NCBI RefSeq assembly: GCF_019511605.1
Contig: NZ_JAEUAV010000012.1
Span: forward strand, 1 to 64,000
DNA from: Paraburkholderia phenoliruptrix
GTDB taxonomy: Bacteria; Pseudomonadota; Gammaproteobacteria; Burkholderiales; Burkholderiaceae
DNA: 64,000 nucleotides
Direction: 5' to 3'
The notes below the pieces were generated by a model. It had not been told where the DNA came from and ran no database searches. It worked only from the letters and a program-made list of their open reading frames with translations. Shown one piece after another: positions 40,674-50,324 of this stretch. Each line of letters starts with the position of its first letter. The first letter of the stretch is position 1. Both the position numbers and the translations under genes were made by a program.

Positions 40674-42737
40674 ATGCGTTACCCGAACCTTTTCAAACCT
40701 CTCACGCTGAACAAGCTGACCTTGCGCAACCGCATCGTCAGTACCGCGCACGCAGAGGTGTATGCGGAGCCGGGCGGCTTGCCTGGCGACCGTTATATCC
40801 GCTACTACGAAGAAAAGGCCAAGGGTGGCGTGGGCCTCGCGGTGTGCGGCGGCTCGAGTCCGGTGTCGATCGACAGTCCGCAAGGCTGGTGGAAGTCGGT
40901 GAATCTGTCGACAGACAAGATCATCGACCCGCTCGCGCGCCTCGCCGAAGCAATGCATACGCACGGCGCGAAGATCATGATTCAGGCCACGCACATGGGC
41001 CGCCGCTCGGCGTTTCACGGCGAGCACTGGCCGCATCTGATGTCGCCGTCGGGTGTGCGCGAGCCGGTGCACCGCGGCAATGCGAAGATCATCGAGGTGG
41101 AAGAGATCCGCCGCATCATCACCGACTTTGCAGCGGCCGCAAAACGCGTGAAAGACGCCGGCATGGACGGCGTCGAAATCTCCGCGGCGCACCAGCATCT
41201 GATCGATCAGTTCTGGAGCCCGCGTACCAACTTTCGCACCGACGAATGGGGCGGCTCGCTCGAAAACCGTCTGCGCTTCGGCGTGGAAGTACTGAAAGCC
41301 GTGCGCGAAGCAGTAGGCGCGGATTTTTGCGTGGGCTTGCGCATGTGCGGCGACGAGTTCCATGAAGACGGGCTCGATCACGGGCAACTCAAAGAAATCG
41401 CTCAGGCAATGAGCGAAAGCGGCCTGATCGATTATCTCGGCGTGATCGGTTCGGGTGCGGACACGCACAATACCCTCGCCAACTGCATGCCGCCGATGGC
41501 GTTGCCGCCCGAGCCGTTCGTGCATCTGGCAGCGGGCATCAAGTCGGTCGTGAAGATTCCGGTCATGCATGCGCAGAGCATTCGCGACGCGGGCCAGGCC
41601 GAGCGGCTACTCGCAAGCGGCATGGTTGATCTCGTCGGCATGACGCGCGCGCAGATTGCGGACCCGCATATGGTGATCAAGATCCGCGACGGCCGCGAAG
41701 ACGAAATCAAGCAATGCGTCGGCGCGAACTATTGCATCGACCGCCAGTACAACGGATTGGACGTGCTGTGCGTGCAGAACGCGGCGACCTCGCGCGAAGC
41801 GACCATGCCGCATGTGATCGCGCGCACGAGCGGGCCGAAGCGCAAAGTGGTCGTGGTCGGCGCGGGCCCGGCGGGACTCGAGGCGGCCCGCGTCGCCAGG
41901 TCGCGCGGTCATGACGTCGTGCTGTTCGAGAAGAACGATTACGTGGGCGGCCAGATCATGCTCGCGGCAAAGGCGCCGCAGCGCGAGCAGATGGCAGGCA
42001 TTGTCCGCTGGTTCGACATGGAGACGAAGCGCCTTGGCGTAGACCGGCGCCTCGGTGTCGCCGCCGACGAAAAGACCATCATGAACGAGAAGCCGGACAT
42101 CATCGTGCTGGCAACGGGCGGCTCGTCTTTCACGTCGCAGGTCGCGGCGTGGGGCGTCGAAGAAGGTCTCGCGGTCAGCTCGTGGGACGTCCTCTCCGGC
42201 AAGGTCGAACCGGGCAAGAACGTACTCGTCTATGACGGCGTGAGCACGCACGCGGGTGCGGGCGTAGCGGACTTCATCTCGAGCCGCGGTTCGAATGTGG
42301 AGATCGTCACGCCCGACGTGAAAGTTGCCGACGATGTCGGCGGCACGACGTTCCCGATTTTCTACCGGCGTCTCTATGCGCAGGGCGTCATACACACGCC
42401 GAATTACTGGCTCGACAAGGTGTACGAAGAAGACGGCAAGAAGATCGCCGTGATTCGCAACGAGTACACCGAGGAGCAGGAAGAGCGCGCAGTGGATCAG
42501 GTGGTGATCGAAAACGGCAGCACTCCGAACGACGCGCTGTACTGGAAGCTCAAGCCCGAGTCGGTGAATCGCGGCCAGGTGGACGTGCACAAGCTCTTTG
42601 CCTCCGAGCCGCAGCCTTCGCTCTCGGAGCCGCTCGGCAATGGACGCTTCCTGCTGTTCCGTGTCGGCGACTGCATTTCCATGCACAACATTCACGGCGC
42701 TATCTACGACGCGCTGCGCCTTTGCAAGGACTTCTGA
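40674..42737 (+). CDS. dgcA: Dimethylglycine demethylase subunit A
   Basis: A 687-residue flavoenzyme of the trimethylamine dehydrogenase / 2,4-dienoyl-CoA reductase family. It has an N-terminal FMN barrel (about 1-340), an iron-sulfur region near 348-366, and C-terminal dinucleotide-binding domains ('VVVVGAGPAGLEAARVARSRG'). With DgcB it removes one methyl group from dimethylglycine to give sarcosine. The cluster region reads 'CVGANYC' with a later Cys at 366, so the second of the four expected cysteines is Ala351. It is 71 bases after the DUF5943 gene and 2 bases before dgcB. Confidence 0.9.
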   Translation: MRYPNLFKPLTLNKLTLRNRIVSTAHAEVYAEPGGLPGDRYIRYYEEKAKGGVGLAVCGGSSPVSIDSPQGWWKSVNLSTDKIIDPLARLAEAMHTHGAKIMIQATHMGRRSAFHGEHWPHLMSPSGVREPVHRGNAKIIEVEEIRRIITDFAAAAKRVKDAGMDGVEISAAHQHLIDQFWSPRTNFRTDEWGGSLENRLRFGVEVLKAVREAVGADFCVGLRMCGDEFHEDGLDHGQLKEIAQAMSESGLIDYLGVIGSGADTHNTLANCMPPMALPPEPFVHLAAGIKSVVKIPVMHAQSIRDAGQAERLLASGMVDLVGMTRAQIADPHMVIKIRDGREDEIKQCVGANYCIDRQYNGLDVLCVQNAATSREATMPHVIARTSGPKRKVVVVGAGPAGLEAARVARSRGHDVVLFEKNDYVGGQIMLAAKAPQREQMAGIVRWFDMETKRLGVDRRLGVAADEKTIMNEKPDIIVLATGGSSFTSQVAAWGVEEGLAVSSWDVLSGKVEPGKNVLVYDGVSTHAGAGVADFISSRGSNVEIVTPDVKVADDVGGTTFPIFYRRLYAQGVIHTPNYWLDKVYEEDGKKIAVIRNEYTEEQEERAVDQVVIENGSTPNDALYWKLKPESVNRGQVDVHKLFASEPQPSLSEPLGNGRFLLFRVGDCISMHNIHGAIYDALRLCKDF

Positions 42738-42739
42738 CG

Positions 42740-44653
42740 ATGAGCCCCGTATCTGTCATCACCGTGCTGTTGTGGTTGTCGATGGCGGGTCTGGCGTTTG
42801 CGCTCGCAAAGCGCGCCGCCTATTGGCGCGAGGGTCGCGCAACCGCGGCGGGCGCGTACGGCTGGGCCAATCTGCTGTCCATTCCGAAGCGCTATTTCGT
42901 GGATCTGCACCATGTGGTTGCGCGCGATCCGTACATTGCGAAAACGCACGTCGCGACGGCGGGCGGCGCGATCCTCGCGATGGCGCTCGTGTTCGTCAAC
43001 TACGGTCTCGCGATTTACTCGCCGTGGCTAGACAAGCTGATTTTTCTTGCCGCGCTCGTCATGCTGGTGGGCGCCGTGTTCGTCTGGCGCCGTCGGCATG
43101 GCGCGAAGGCGGTGCCCGCGCGGCTTTCGCGGGGGCCGTGGGATCACCTGCCTCTGCTGCTTGGCTCGTTTGCGCTCGGCCTCGTGCTGTTCGTCGCGTT
43201 GCCCGCTGCCGCGATGTCGGGTGCGCTCGCGATCATCGTCGCGCTGCTGATTGCAGTGGGTGCGTTCACGATGACCTTCGGCGCGGCGCGCGGCGGTCCG
43301 ATGAAACATGCGCTTGCGGGTCTGCTGCACCTCGCGTTTCATCCGCGTCAGGAGCGTTTTGCGGAGCGCAACGACAAGGACGTGGTGCCGCCTACCGCGT
43401 TAAAGGCGCCGCTTCTCGACGCGAAAGAATATGGCGTCGGCAAGCCGGTGGAATTCCGCTGGAACCAGTTGCTCAGTTTCGATGCCTGCGTGCAATGCGG
43501 CAAATGCGAGGCGGCATGTCCCGCGTTCGCGGCCGGCCAGCCGCTGAACCCGAAGAAGCTGATTCAGGACCTGGTGACGGGCATGGTGGGCGGCACGGAC
43601 GCCCAGTACGCGGGCAGCCCCACGCCGGGCATTCCCGTAGGCAAGCATGCGGGCGCGCCGCAAAAGCCCCTGATTTCCAGCCTGATCGAAGCGGACACGC
43701 TGTGGTCGTGCACCACCTGCCGCGCTTGCGTGCAGGAGTGTCCGATGCTGATCGAGCATGTGGATGCAATTGTCGATATGCGCCGCAATCAGACGCTCGT
43801 GGAAGGCACCGTGCCTGGCAAGGGCCCGATTACGCTTGCCAATCTGCGCGAAACCGGCAGTGCGAACGGTTACGACATCGGCGCGCGTTATGACTGGGCC
43901 GTCGATCTGCAGGTGCAGGTCGCGCAGCCGGGGCGTCACGTGGACGTGCTGCTGATCGCCGGAGAAGGCGCGTTCGACATGCGCTATCAACGCACGCTGC
44001 GCGCTCTCGTAAAGGTCCTCAATCGTGCGGGAATCGACTATGCGGTGCTGGGCGGCGTGGAAACGGATACCGGCGACACGGCGCGGCGTCTTGGCGACGA
44101 AGCCACCTTCCAGCAACTCGCCGGCAAGCTGATTGGCACGCTTTCGCAGTATTCGTTCGGCAAGATCGTGACTGCCGACCCGCACGTGCTGCACAGCCTG
44201 CGCAACGAATACCGCGCATTGGGCGGCTTTTATGAGGTGCAGCACCACACGGCGCTGATTGATGAGCTGGTTGCCAGTGGCAAGCTGTCGCCGCGCGCGG
44301 CTGCCGCATACGCGGATCGCAAGATCACTTATCACGATCCATGCTACCTCGGCCGCTATAACGGCGAGACCGAGGCGCCGCGCCGCGTGCTGAAGAGCAT
44401 CGGCATCAAGGTGGTCGAAATGGAACGCAGCGGCATGCGCGGGCGTTGCTGCGGCGGTGGCGGCGGCGCGCCGTTGACCGACATTCCCGGCAAGCGACGC
44501 ATTCCCGACATTCGTATCGACGACGCTCGCGGCATTGGCGCGGAAATCGTCGCCGTAGGTTGCCCGAATTGCACGGCGATGCTCGAAGGCGTGGTGGGGC
44601 CGCGTCCCGAAGTGCTGGACGTCGCCGAACTGGTTGCAGCGGCGCTGGAGTAA
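42740..44653 (+). CDS. dgcB: Dimethylglycine demethylase subunit B (membrane iron-sulfur protein)
   Basis: A 637-residue protein with about six N-terminal membrane segments (to about residue 190). Two 4Fe-4S motifs follow ('CVQCGKCEAACP' and 'CTTCRACVQECP'), then C-terminal CCG domains ('HDPCYLGRYNG', 'GRCCGGGGGAP') as in heterodisulfide reductase D and glycolate oxidase F subunits. It likely carries electrons from DgcA through the Etf pair to the quinone pool. The start at 42740 is 2 bases after dgcA. Confidence 0.9.
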   Translation: MSPVSVITVLLWLSMAGLAFALAKRAAYWREGRATAAGAYGWANLLSIPKRYFVDLHHVVARDPYIAKTHVATAGGAILAMALVFVNYGLAIYSPWLDKLIFLAALVMLVGAVFVWRRRHGAKAVPARLSRGPWDHLPLLLGSFALGLVLFVALPAAAMSGALAIIVALLIAVGAFTMTFGAARGGPMKHALAGLLHLAFHPRQERFAERNDKDVVPPTALKAPLLDAKEYGVGKPVEFRWNQLLSFDACVQCGKCEAACPAFAAGQPLNPKKLIQDLVTGMVGGTDAQYAGSPTPGIPVGKHAGAPQKPLISSLIEADTLWSCTTCRACVQECPMLIEHVDAIVDMRRNQTLVEGTVPGKGPITLANLRETGSANGYDIGARYDWAVDLQVQVAQPGRHVDVLLIAGEGAFDMRYQRTLRALVKVLNRAGIDYAVLGGVETDTGDTARRLGDEATFQQLAGKLIGTLSQYSFGKIVTADPHVLHSLRNEYRALGGFYEVQHHTALIDELVASGKLSPRAAAAYADRKITYHDPCYLGRYNGETEAPRRVLKSIGIKVVEMERSGMRGRCCGGGGGAPLTDIPGKRRIPDIRIDDARGIGAEIVAVGCPNCTAMLEGVVGPRPEVLDVAELVAAALE

Positions 44654-44657
44654 CGCG

Positions 44658-45827
44658 ATGAACACACTCAAACGAATCAATCCGCGTCGGCCGTTTACGG
44701 TGACCGCGGACGGCCTGAGGCGCATCACGTTGGGCATGACCGGCGTGGCGGGTACCGTGGATTTCGCCGCCGCGGGCACGGTGCATCGCCACCAGCCGAA
44801 GCCGCGCCGCACCACGGCCGCCGCGCAGCACGTAATGCTGGTCGCGGCGCATGCGGACCGCGGCGCGCTCGACGAGCACGCGCGTCAAACCCTCGCCGCC
44901 GCCGCTTTGGTTGCGGACGCATCGACCGAAATCGTGCTTCTGGTGTTCGGCGAATTTACCGGCGACGCCGCCGCGCTCGGCGCGGACAAGCTGATCGAAC
45001 TGCCCGCGTTCGACCGACGCAAGTTCGCGCCGGCGGATGAACTGAACGCGCTTGCGGCGTGCGCCGCGGCTTACGCACCCATACACCTGTTTCTGCCCGA
45101 CAACGCGAGTGGCGACGGCGACCTCGGTCGCCGTTATGCAGCCGCCGCGAATGCCAGCGTCGCGACGCACGTCGTGGAAATAGACGCGTCACACGTGGCG
45201 ACTTACGTGCATGCAAATACCGCGTTCGCTTCGCGCGCGCTGCCTGAAGTGATCTTGCTCGCGCCCAATGCAGTAGACCCCAAACTGCCGTTCGTCGGCG
45301 CGGGAGAACGCGTGGCCTGGCATTTCGGGGGCGAGTCTGCAGCCGCGCAAGGCAAGCTGCGCGATCTCGGCATCGAGGAAATGGATGCGGCGCAACTCGC
45401 GCTGGAGGAGGCGGATTTCATCGTTTCCGCCGGCAACGGCGTGAGCGACGTGCCCGCATTCGAGCGTCTTGCGGCCACGTTGGGCGCGGCGATCGGCGCG
45501 AGCCGCGTGGCCGTGGACGACGGCAAGTTCACCCGCGACAAGCAGATCGGCGCGACCGGCAAGACAGTCGAGGCGAGCGTGTATATCGCGTTCGGCATTT
45601 CCGGCGCAGTGCAGCATTTGCAGGGCATCAAGGATTGCCGCCACGTGATTGCCGTGAACCTCGACGCGAGCGCGCCGATTGCGAAGCGCGCGAATCTCAC
45701 CGTCATTGCGGATGCTCAGGAAACCATCGCGGCGCTGAACGATGCGGCCGCCGCCGCGCGTTCCGCGCGCGGCACCGGCGCTGCGTTACTGAATTCGAAG
45801 GCCGTCGCGGAAGGAGCACTCGCATGA
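44658..45827 (+). CDS. etfA: Electron transfer flavoprotein subunit alpha of the dimethylglycine pathway
   Basis: A 389-residue FixB/EtfA protein. The C-terminal FAD-binding domain is intact with 'QIGATGKTVEASVYIAFGISGA' and 'QHLQGIKDCRHVIAVNLD'. It is longer than housekeeping EtfA because of about 70 extra N-terminal residues, as also seen in the Pseudomonas dgc locus. It begins 4 bases after dgcB and overlaps etfB by 4 bases (ATGA). It is probably the private electron acceptor for dimethylglycine and/or sarcosine oxidation. Confidence 0.9.
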   Translation: MNTLKRINPRRPFTVTADGLRRITLGMTGVAGTVDFAAAGTVHRHQPKPRRTTAAAQHVMLVAAHADRGALDEHARQTLAAAALVADASTEIVLLVFGEFTGDAAALGADKLIELPAFDRRKFAPADELNALAACAAAYAPIHLFLPDNASGDGDLGRRYAAAANASVATHVVEIDASHVATYVHANTAFASRALPEVILLAPNAVDPKLPFVGAGERVAWHFGGESAAAQGKLRDLGIEEMDAAQLALEEADFIVSAGNGVSDVPAFERLAATLGAAIGASRVAVDDGKFTRDKQIGATGKTVEASVYIAFGISGAVQHLQGIKDCRHVIAVNLDASAPIAKRANLTVIADAQETIAALNDAAAAARSARGTGAALLNSKAVAEGALA

Positions 45828-46606
45828 AAATCGCCGTACTCGTCTCCGTGGGGCGCCATCCCGTGAGCGGGGTTGCGCGATACAGCCGCAACGACGCGGC
45901 CGCATTGACACTGGCATTGTCGCTCGCGAAGCAGCAGAACACGACGCTCGACGTGCTGCATGTGGGCGACCCGAGCAATCCGGCGTTGCAGGAATACCTC
46001 GCGCTAGGCGCACGCTCGGTTGAAGTGCTCGCGTCTGGCGATGCAGGCGACGAGGTAGATGCGTCGGCACTGCTCGCCGCGCGTCTTGCCGGCTATGACC
46101 TCGTGCTGACCGGCACGCGCGCGGAAGGCGCATTTGACAGCGGCATGTTGCCGTATCGCGTGGCAAATGCGCTTGGCACGCCGCTTGTCGGCGCAGCAGT
46201 CGACGTGACGCTGAAGGACGGTTGCGCGCAAGTGCGCCAGTTCATGCCGAAGGGTTTGCGCAGACGCGTCGAGGTCCAACTGCCCGCGCTGATCGCCGTG
46301 CATCCAATGGCAAACGCCACGCCGACCTATGCCTACGCACGAATGCGCGAAGGCACGATTCGCCCGGTTTCCAGCGGCGCCATGAGCCCGCGCGCCAACG
46401 CTGCGGGGCCGGCGTGGACGATTCGCCCGGCCACCGCCAAACCCGTGCGTCTTGCCGCTGCCGAAAAGCGCTCCGGCCATGCCCGCATGCTTTCGGCAAC
46501 CACGACGGAAAGCCGCGGCGGCAGCGTCGTAATTGAAGGGAGTTCCGTCGAAAAAGCACAAGTGATTCTCGCGTATTTGCGCGAGCATCAACTCGTGGAT
46601 TACTGA
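45824..46606 (+). CDS. etfB: Electron transfer flavoprotein subunit beta of the dimethylglycine pathway
   Basis: A 260-residue FixA/EtfB protein. The N terminus 'MKIAVLVSVGRHPVSGV' and the nucleotide-binding loop 'DLVLTGTRAEGAFDSGMLPYRVANALGTPLVG' in part match the family. It starts inside the etfA stop codon (ATGA overlap). It forms the heterodimer with the gene product upstream. It lies 73 bases before gbcA in the same run. Confidence 0.9.
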   Translation: MKIAVLVSVGRHPVSGVARYSRNDAAALTLALSLAKQQNTTLDVLHVGDPSNPALQEYLALGARSVEVLASGDAGDEVDASALLAARLAGYDLVLTGTRAEGAFDSGMLPYRVANALGTPLVGAAVDVTLKDGCAQVRQFMPKGLRRRVEVQLPALIAVHPMANATPTYAYARMREGTIRPVSSGAMSPRANAAGPAWTIRPATAKPVRLAAAEKRSGHARMLSATTTESRGGSVVIEGSSVEKAQVILAYLREHQLVDY

Positions 46607-46679
46607 TTCCCGGTTCAGGCGAGCATGCGGCCAGGAGGGCCTGGCGCGGCGCCAGACGTGACACGCAACGGAGCACACA

Positions 46680-47984
46680 ATGAAAGTTTCCGCAGACGTT
46701 CGCGCAATGATCGAACGCCGCAAGAAGAATTACACGCTTGAAGCGCCGTTCTATACGAGCGAAGACATCTTCGCGCTCGACATGGACGCAATTTTCCGGC
46801 AGCACTGGATCCAGGTCGCGGTGGAGCCGGACGTGCCCGAACCGGGCGATTACATCACGGTCGAGCTAGGTCAGGATTCTATTCTGATCGTTCGCGACGA
46901 CGACATGCAGGTGAGGGCGTTCCATAACGTGTGCCGTCACCGCGGCGCGCGCCTGTGCAATACCGACAAGGGCTCGCTTGGCAACATCGTGTGTCCGTAC
47001 CACAGCTGGACGTATAGCCTGACCGGCGACCTGATGTTCGCCGAGCATATGGGCGATCAGTTCGACCGCTGCAAGCATAGCCTGAAGAAGGTGCACGTGG
47101 AGAACCTCGCGGGTCTCATCTTCATCTGTCTCGCTGACAACCCGCCTGCGGACTTTTCCGTGATGCGCGCGGCGATGGAGCCGTACCTGCTGCCTCACGA
47201 TCTGGCCGGCTGCAAGATCGCGGCTTCGATCGACATTATCGAAGAAGGCAACTGGAAGCTCACAATGGAGAACAATCGCGAGTGCTATCACTGCGTCGCG
47301 AACCATCCCGAGTTGACCATTTCGCTTTACGAATACGGCTTTGGCTATCAACGCACGCCGGCCAACGAAGAGGGCATGGCGGCTTTTGAAGAGACGGTTG
47401 CGCGGCGCACCGCGCAATGGGAAGCGATGAAGCTGCCGTCGGCGGAAATCGAGCGGCTCGCAGACCTCGTCACCGGTTTTCGCACCCAGCGTCTTCCGCT
47501 CGATCGCGACGGCGAATCGCAGACTATGGACGCCAAAGTCGCGTCGAAGAAACTGCTCGGCGGCTTCGAGCAGGCCGATCTGGGCGGTCTGTCTTTCTGG
47601 ACGCAGCCCAATTCGTGGCATCACTTCATGAGCGATCACATCGTGAGCTTCTCGGTGATTCCGCTCTCGGCCGGTAAGACACTCGTACGCACGAAGTGGC
47701 TCGTTCACAAGGACGCACGCGAAGGTATCGACTACGACGTGAACAATCTCACGGCGGTATGGCGGGCGACCAACGATCAGGACCGTGCGCTCGTCGAATA
47801 TTCGCAACGCGGCGCAGCGAGCAGCGCCTATGAACCGGGCCCGTATTCGCCGTTCACGGAAGGTCTCGTGGAGAAGTTTTGCGAATGGTATATCGGCCGC
47901 ATCGCGGATTACAGCAATGCACCGCAAACGCACGATGCCACGCCGGCCAATCGCGGCGAAAACGTCGTGTCCTTCGTGCGCTGA
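46680..47984 (+). CDS. gbcA: Glycine betaine monooxygenase oxygenase subunit
   Basis: A 434-residue Rieske non-heme iron oxygenase that demethylates glycine betaine to dimethylglycine and formaldehyde. The Rieske cluster ligands are in 'CRHRGARLC' and 'CPYHSWTY' (Cys-x-His ... Cys-x2-His). The mononuclear iron ligands are in 'NRECYHCVANHPE', with a C-terminal Asp. A ribosome site (GGAG) precedes the ATG. It is followed by the reductase gene after 33 bases, as in Pseudomonas gbcAB. Confidence 0.95.
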   Translation: MKVSADVRAMIERRKKNYTLEAPFYTSEDIFALDMDAIFRQHWIQVAVEPDVPEPGDYITVELGQDSILIVRDDDMQVRAFHNVCRHRGARLCNTDKGSLGNIVCPYHSWTYSLTGDLMFAEHMGDQFDRCKHSLKKVHVENLAGLIFICLADNPPADFSVMRAAMEPYLLPHDLAGCKIAASIDIIEEGNWKLTMENNRECYHCVANHPELTISLYEYGFGYQRTPANEEGMAAFEETVARRTAQWEAMKLPSAEIERLADLVTGFRTQRLPLDRDGESQTMDAKVASKKLLGGFEQADLGGLSFWTQPNSWHHFMSDHIVSFSVIPLSAGKTLVRTKWLVHKDAREGIDYDVNNLTAVWRATNDQDRALVEYSQRGAASSAYEPGPYSPFTEGLVEKFCEWYIGRIADYSNAPQTHDATPANRGENVVSFVR

Positions 47985-48017
47985 GCACACGAGCGCAACC
48001 AGGAGCGGGAGAAAACA

Positions 48018-49265
48018 ATGATGCGCGATCAGGCGACGTTCCAGCCAGGCGTCACGCCGGGCTCAAGCCCTGCAACAAGCCGTGTTACGCAGCCGCGCTT
48101 CTGGGACGCGCTGCCCGCGCGGTGGAACAGCGACCTCGACGACACGCTGGTGTGCTGTCACGTGCGGCAGGAAACGCATGACGTAAAGAGCTTTTTCTTT
48201 CGTGCGCCCTCTGAGCGGGCGTTCGTGTTCGAGCCGGGACAGTTCATCACACTGGAGCTCGATATAGACGGCGAGACGATCAACCGCTGCTATACCATCT
48301 CGTCACCGCCCACGCGACCGCACACTATTTCGATTACGGTGAAGCGCGTGCCGGGCGGCAAGGTATCGAACTGGCTTCACGACAATCTGCAGGCGGGCGG
48401 CGAGGTCCGCGTACTTGGGCCGGCTGGCGAGTTCACCTGTGCGCGCCACCCGGCGCGCAAGTTTCTGTTTTTGTCGGCGGGTTCGGGCATCACGCCCTTG
48501 ATGTCGATGAGCCGCGCGCATCACGAACTGGGTGAGGACAGCGACATCGTTTTCGTGCACAGCGCCCGTACTCCCGACGACATTATCTTCGCACGGGAGC
48601 TCGATCTGATCGCGTCGAATCAGGCGCATTTCCGCACGGCGTTCGTGTGCGAACGTGTCGGTGCGCGCACGAATTGGCCTGGCGTCACGGGCTTTCTGAC
48701 GTTGCCACTGCTCAAGCTGATTGCGCCGGACTTTCTCGAGCGCGAGATCTTTACCTGCGGTCCCGCGCCTTATATGCAGGCGGTGCGCAATCTTCTCGCC
48801 GAGGGCGGGTTCGACCGCAGCCATTATCACGAGGAAAGCTTCTCGTTCGAAACGGTCAGCGAGGTCGCCGCGCAACTGACGACCGCTCACGTCGGCGATG
48901 TGCTGCAAGCCTTGCCGGAACCCGTCACTGCGGACAGCTTCGTAGAAGCGCGAGAACAGGCGCCGGCTTTCGAGCCCGCTCCGGCTGCGCCCGAAACCGA
49001 AACGCGCTACAAGGTGAGCTTCACGAAGAGCAATCGCGAGATTGAATGCGGCAGCGGCCAGCACGTATTGGACGCGGCGAAAAAAGCGGGCGTGCGACTG
49101 CCGGCATCGTGCACGCAGGGTATGTGTGGCACCTGCAAAGTCAAACTGGTGTCCGGGGAAGTGGCGATGAAACACGCGGGCGGCATTCGTCAGCGGGAAA
49201 TTGACCAGGGCATGGTGCTGCTGTGCTGCAGTAAGCCGCTCAGCGATCTCGTAGTGGAGAAGTAA
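48018..49265 (+). CDS. gbcB: Glycine betaine monooxygenase reductase subunit
   Basis: A 415-residue reductase that passes electrons from NAD(P)H to GbcA. It has an FAD domain ('RCYTISSPP'), an NAD-binding domain ('FLSAGSGITPLMSMSRA'), a Pro/Glu/Ala linker (about 305-325), and a C-terminal plant-type 2Fe-2S ferredoxin ('CTQGMCGTC' and a final Cys pair region 'VLLCCSKPL'). A good AGGAG ribosome site lies before the ATG pair at 48018/48021. Confidence 0.95.
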   Translation: MMRDQATFQPGVTPGSSPATSRVTQPRFWDALPARWNSDLDDTLVCCHVRQETHDVKSFFFRAPSERAFVFEPGQFITLELDIDGETINRCYTISSPPTRPHTISITVKRVPGGKVSNWLHDNLQAGGEVRVLGPAGEFTCARHPARKFLFLSAGSGITPLMSMSRAHHELGEDSDIVFVHSARTPDDIIFARELDLIASNQAHFRTAFVCERVGARTNWPGVTGFLTLPLLKLIAPDFLEREIFTCGPAPYMQAVRNLLAEGGFDRSHYHEESFSFETVSEVAAQLTTAHVGDVLQALPEPVTADSFVEAREQAPAFEPAPAAPETETRYKVSFTKSNREIECGSGQHVLDAAKKAGVRLPASCTQGMCGTCKVKLVSGEVAMKHAGGIRQREIDQGMVLLCCSKPLSDLVVEK

Positions 49266-49431
49266 CCGGCGCGAGCGCCAGCAAAAAGGCCTGCTGCGCG
49301 GCGTGCAGAAAGACCACGAGCCAGGTCGCGTGCGGACAACTGCATGTCGCAAAACAACGTTACCTGGCAATTCTGGCTGGCGATTCTAAATGCTCATTGG
49401 GTTGTTTGTGGAAGTGAACGGGAGAATGGCG

Positions 49432-50289
49432 ATGAGACTGATCAGAAAGATATTGGTGTTGAGCACCCTGAGCGCGGCGCTCGCCGCAAGCAGCGTGAGC
49501 GTTTCCGCGGACACGAAGCCGACCATCAAGATTGGTTACGTGGAAGGCTGGGATGACAGCGTCGCGACGTCGAACGTGGCCGCACGCGTGATCGAAAAAC
49601 GTCTCGGCTATCAAGTGCAACTCGTGCCGGTCGCGGCAGGGGTGATGTGGCAGGGCGTGGCGCGCGGCGACCTCGACGCGACCTTGTCCGCCTGGCTGCC
49701 GGTCACGCATGGCGCGTACTGGAACAACTTCAAGGACAAGGTGGTCGACCTCGGCGCAAACTTCAACGACGCGAAAATCGGTCTGATCGTGCCTGAGAAT
49801 CTGGACGTGAAGACGGTGGGCGATCTGGAGGCGAAGAAGGCGGAATTCGGCTCGCGCATCGTCGGCATTGACGCGGGCGCTGGCGTAATGCAGAAGACCA
49901 GCGAAGCAATCAAGGCGTACGGCCTCGACTACAAGCTGATGCCGAGCTCCGGCAGTGCGATGACTGCAGAACTCGCACGTTCTGAAGCGGCCAGCAAGCC
50001 CATTATCGTGACCGGCTGGAAGCCGCACTGGATGTTCGCGAAGTACAAGCTGAAATTCCTCGACGATCCGAAGAAGGTATTCGGCGAAGCGGAGCACGTC
50101 GACACGGTTGTGAATCCGGAGCTCGAGAAGAAGGCGCCTCAGGTTGTGTCGTTCCTGAAGAAATTCCAGTGGAAGCCGGGCGAGATCGACAGCGTGATGC
50201 TCGCAACGCAAAACGGCGAAAAGCCGACCGCTGCCGCGGACGCGTGGATCGGTGCGCATGGCGACCGGGTGGATAGCTGGGTGAAGTGA
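49432..50289 (+). CDS. Glycine betaine-type ABC binding protein without its own transporter
   Basis: A 285-residue OpuAC/ProX-type periplasmic binding protein with a 26-residue signal peptide. Pocket-type tryptophans are in 'YVEGWDDS', 'SAWLPVTH' and 'TGWKPHW', as in glycine betaine receptors. I take the ATG at 49432, which follows GGAG at proper spacing; the nearby ATG at 49426 is possible. It is the last gene of the glyA-gbc run, and no ATPase or permease is adjacent. It probably delivers betaine (or carnitine-like ligand) to the choVW core at 15-17 kb, as orphan receptors do in Pseudomonas. Confidence 0.85.
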   Translation: MRLIRKILVLSTLSAALAASSVSVSADTKPTIKIGYVEGWDDSVATSNVAARVIEKRLGYQVQLVPVAAGVMWQGVARGDLDATLSAWLPVTHGAYWNNFKDKVVDLGANFNDAKIGLIVPENLDVKTVGDLEAKKAEFGSRIVGIDAGAGVMQKTSEAIKAYGLDYKLMPSSGSAMTAELARSEAASKPIIVTGWKPHWMFAKYKLKFLDDPKKVFGEAEHVDTVVNPELEKKAPQVVSFLKKFQWKPGEIDSVMLATQNGEKPTAAADAWIGAHGDRVDSWVK

Positions 50290-50324
50290 GCCGGCCGGTT
50301 CCGCCGTAGCATGTGGTACAAAAA

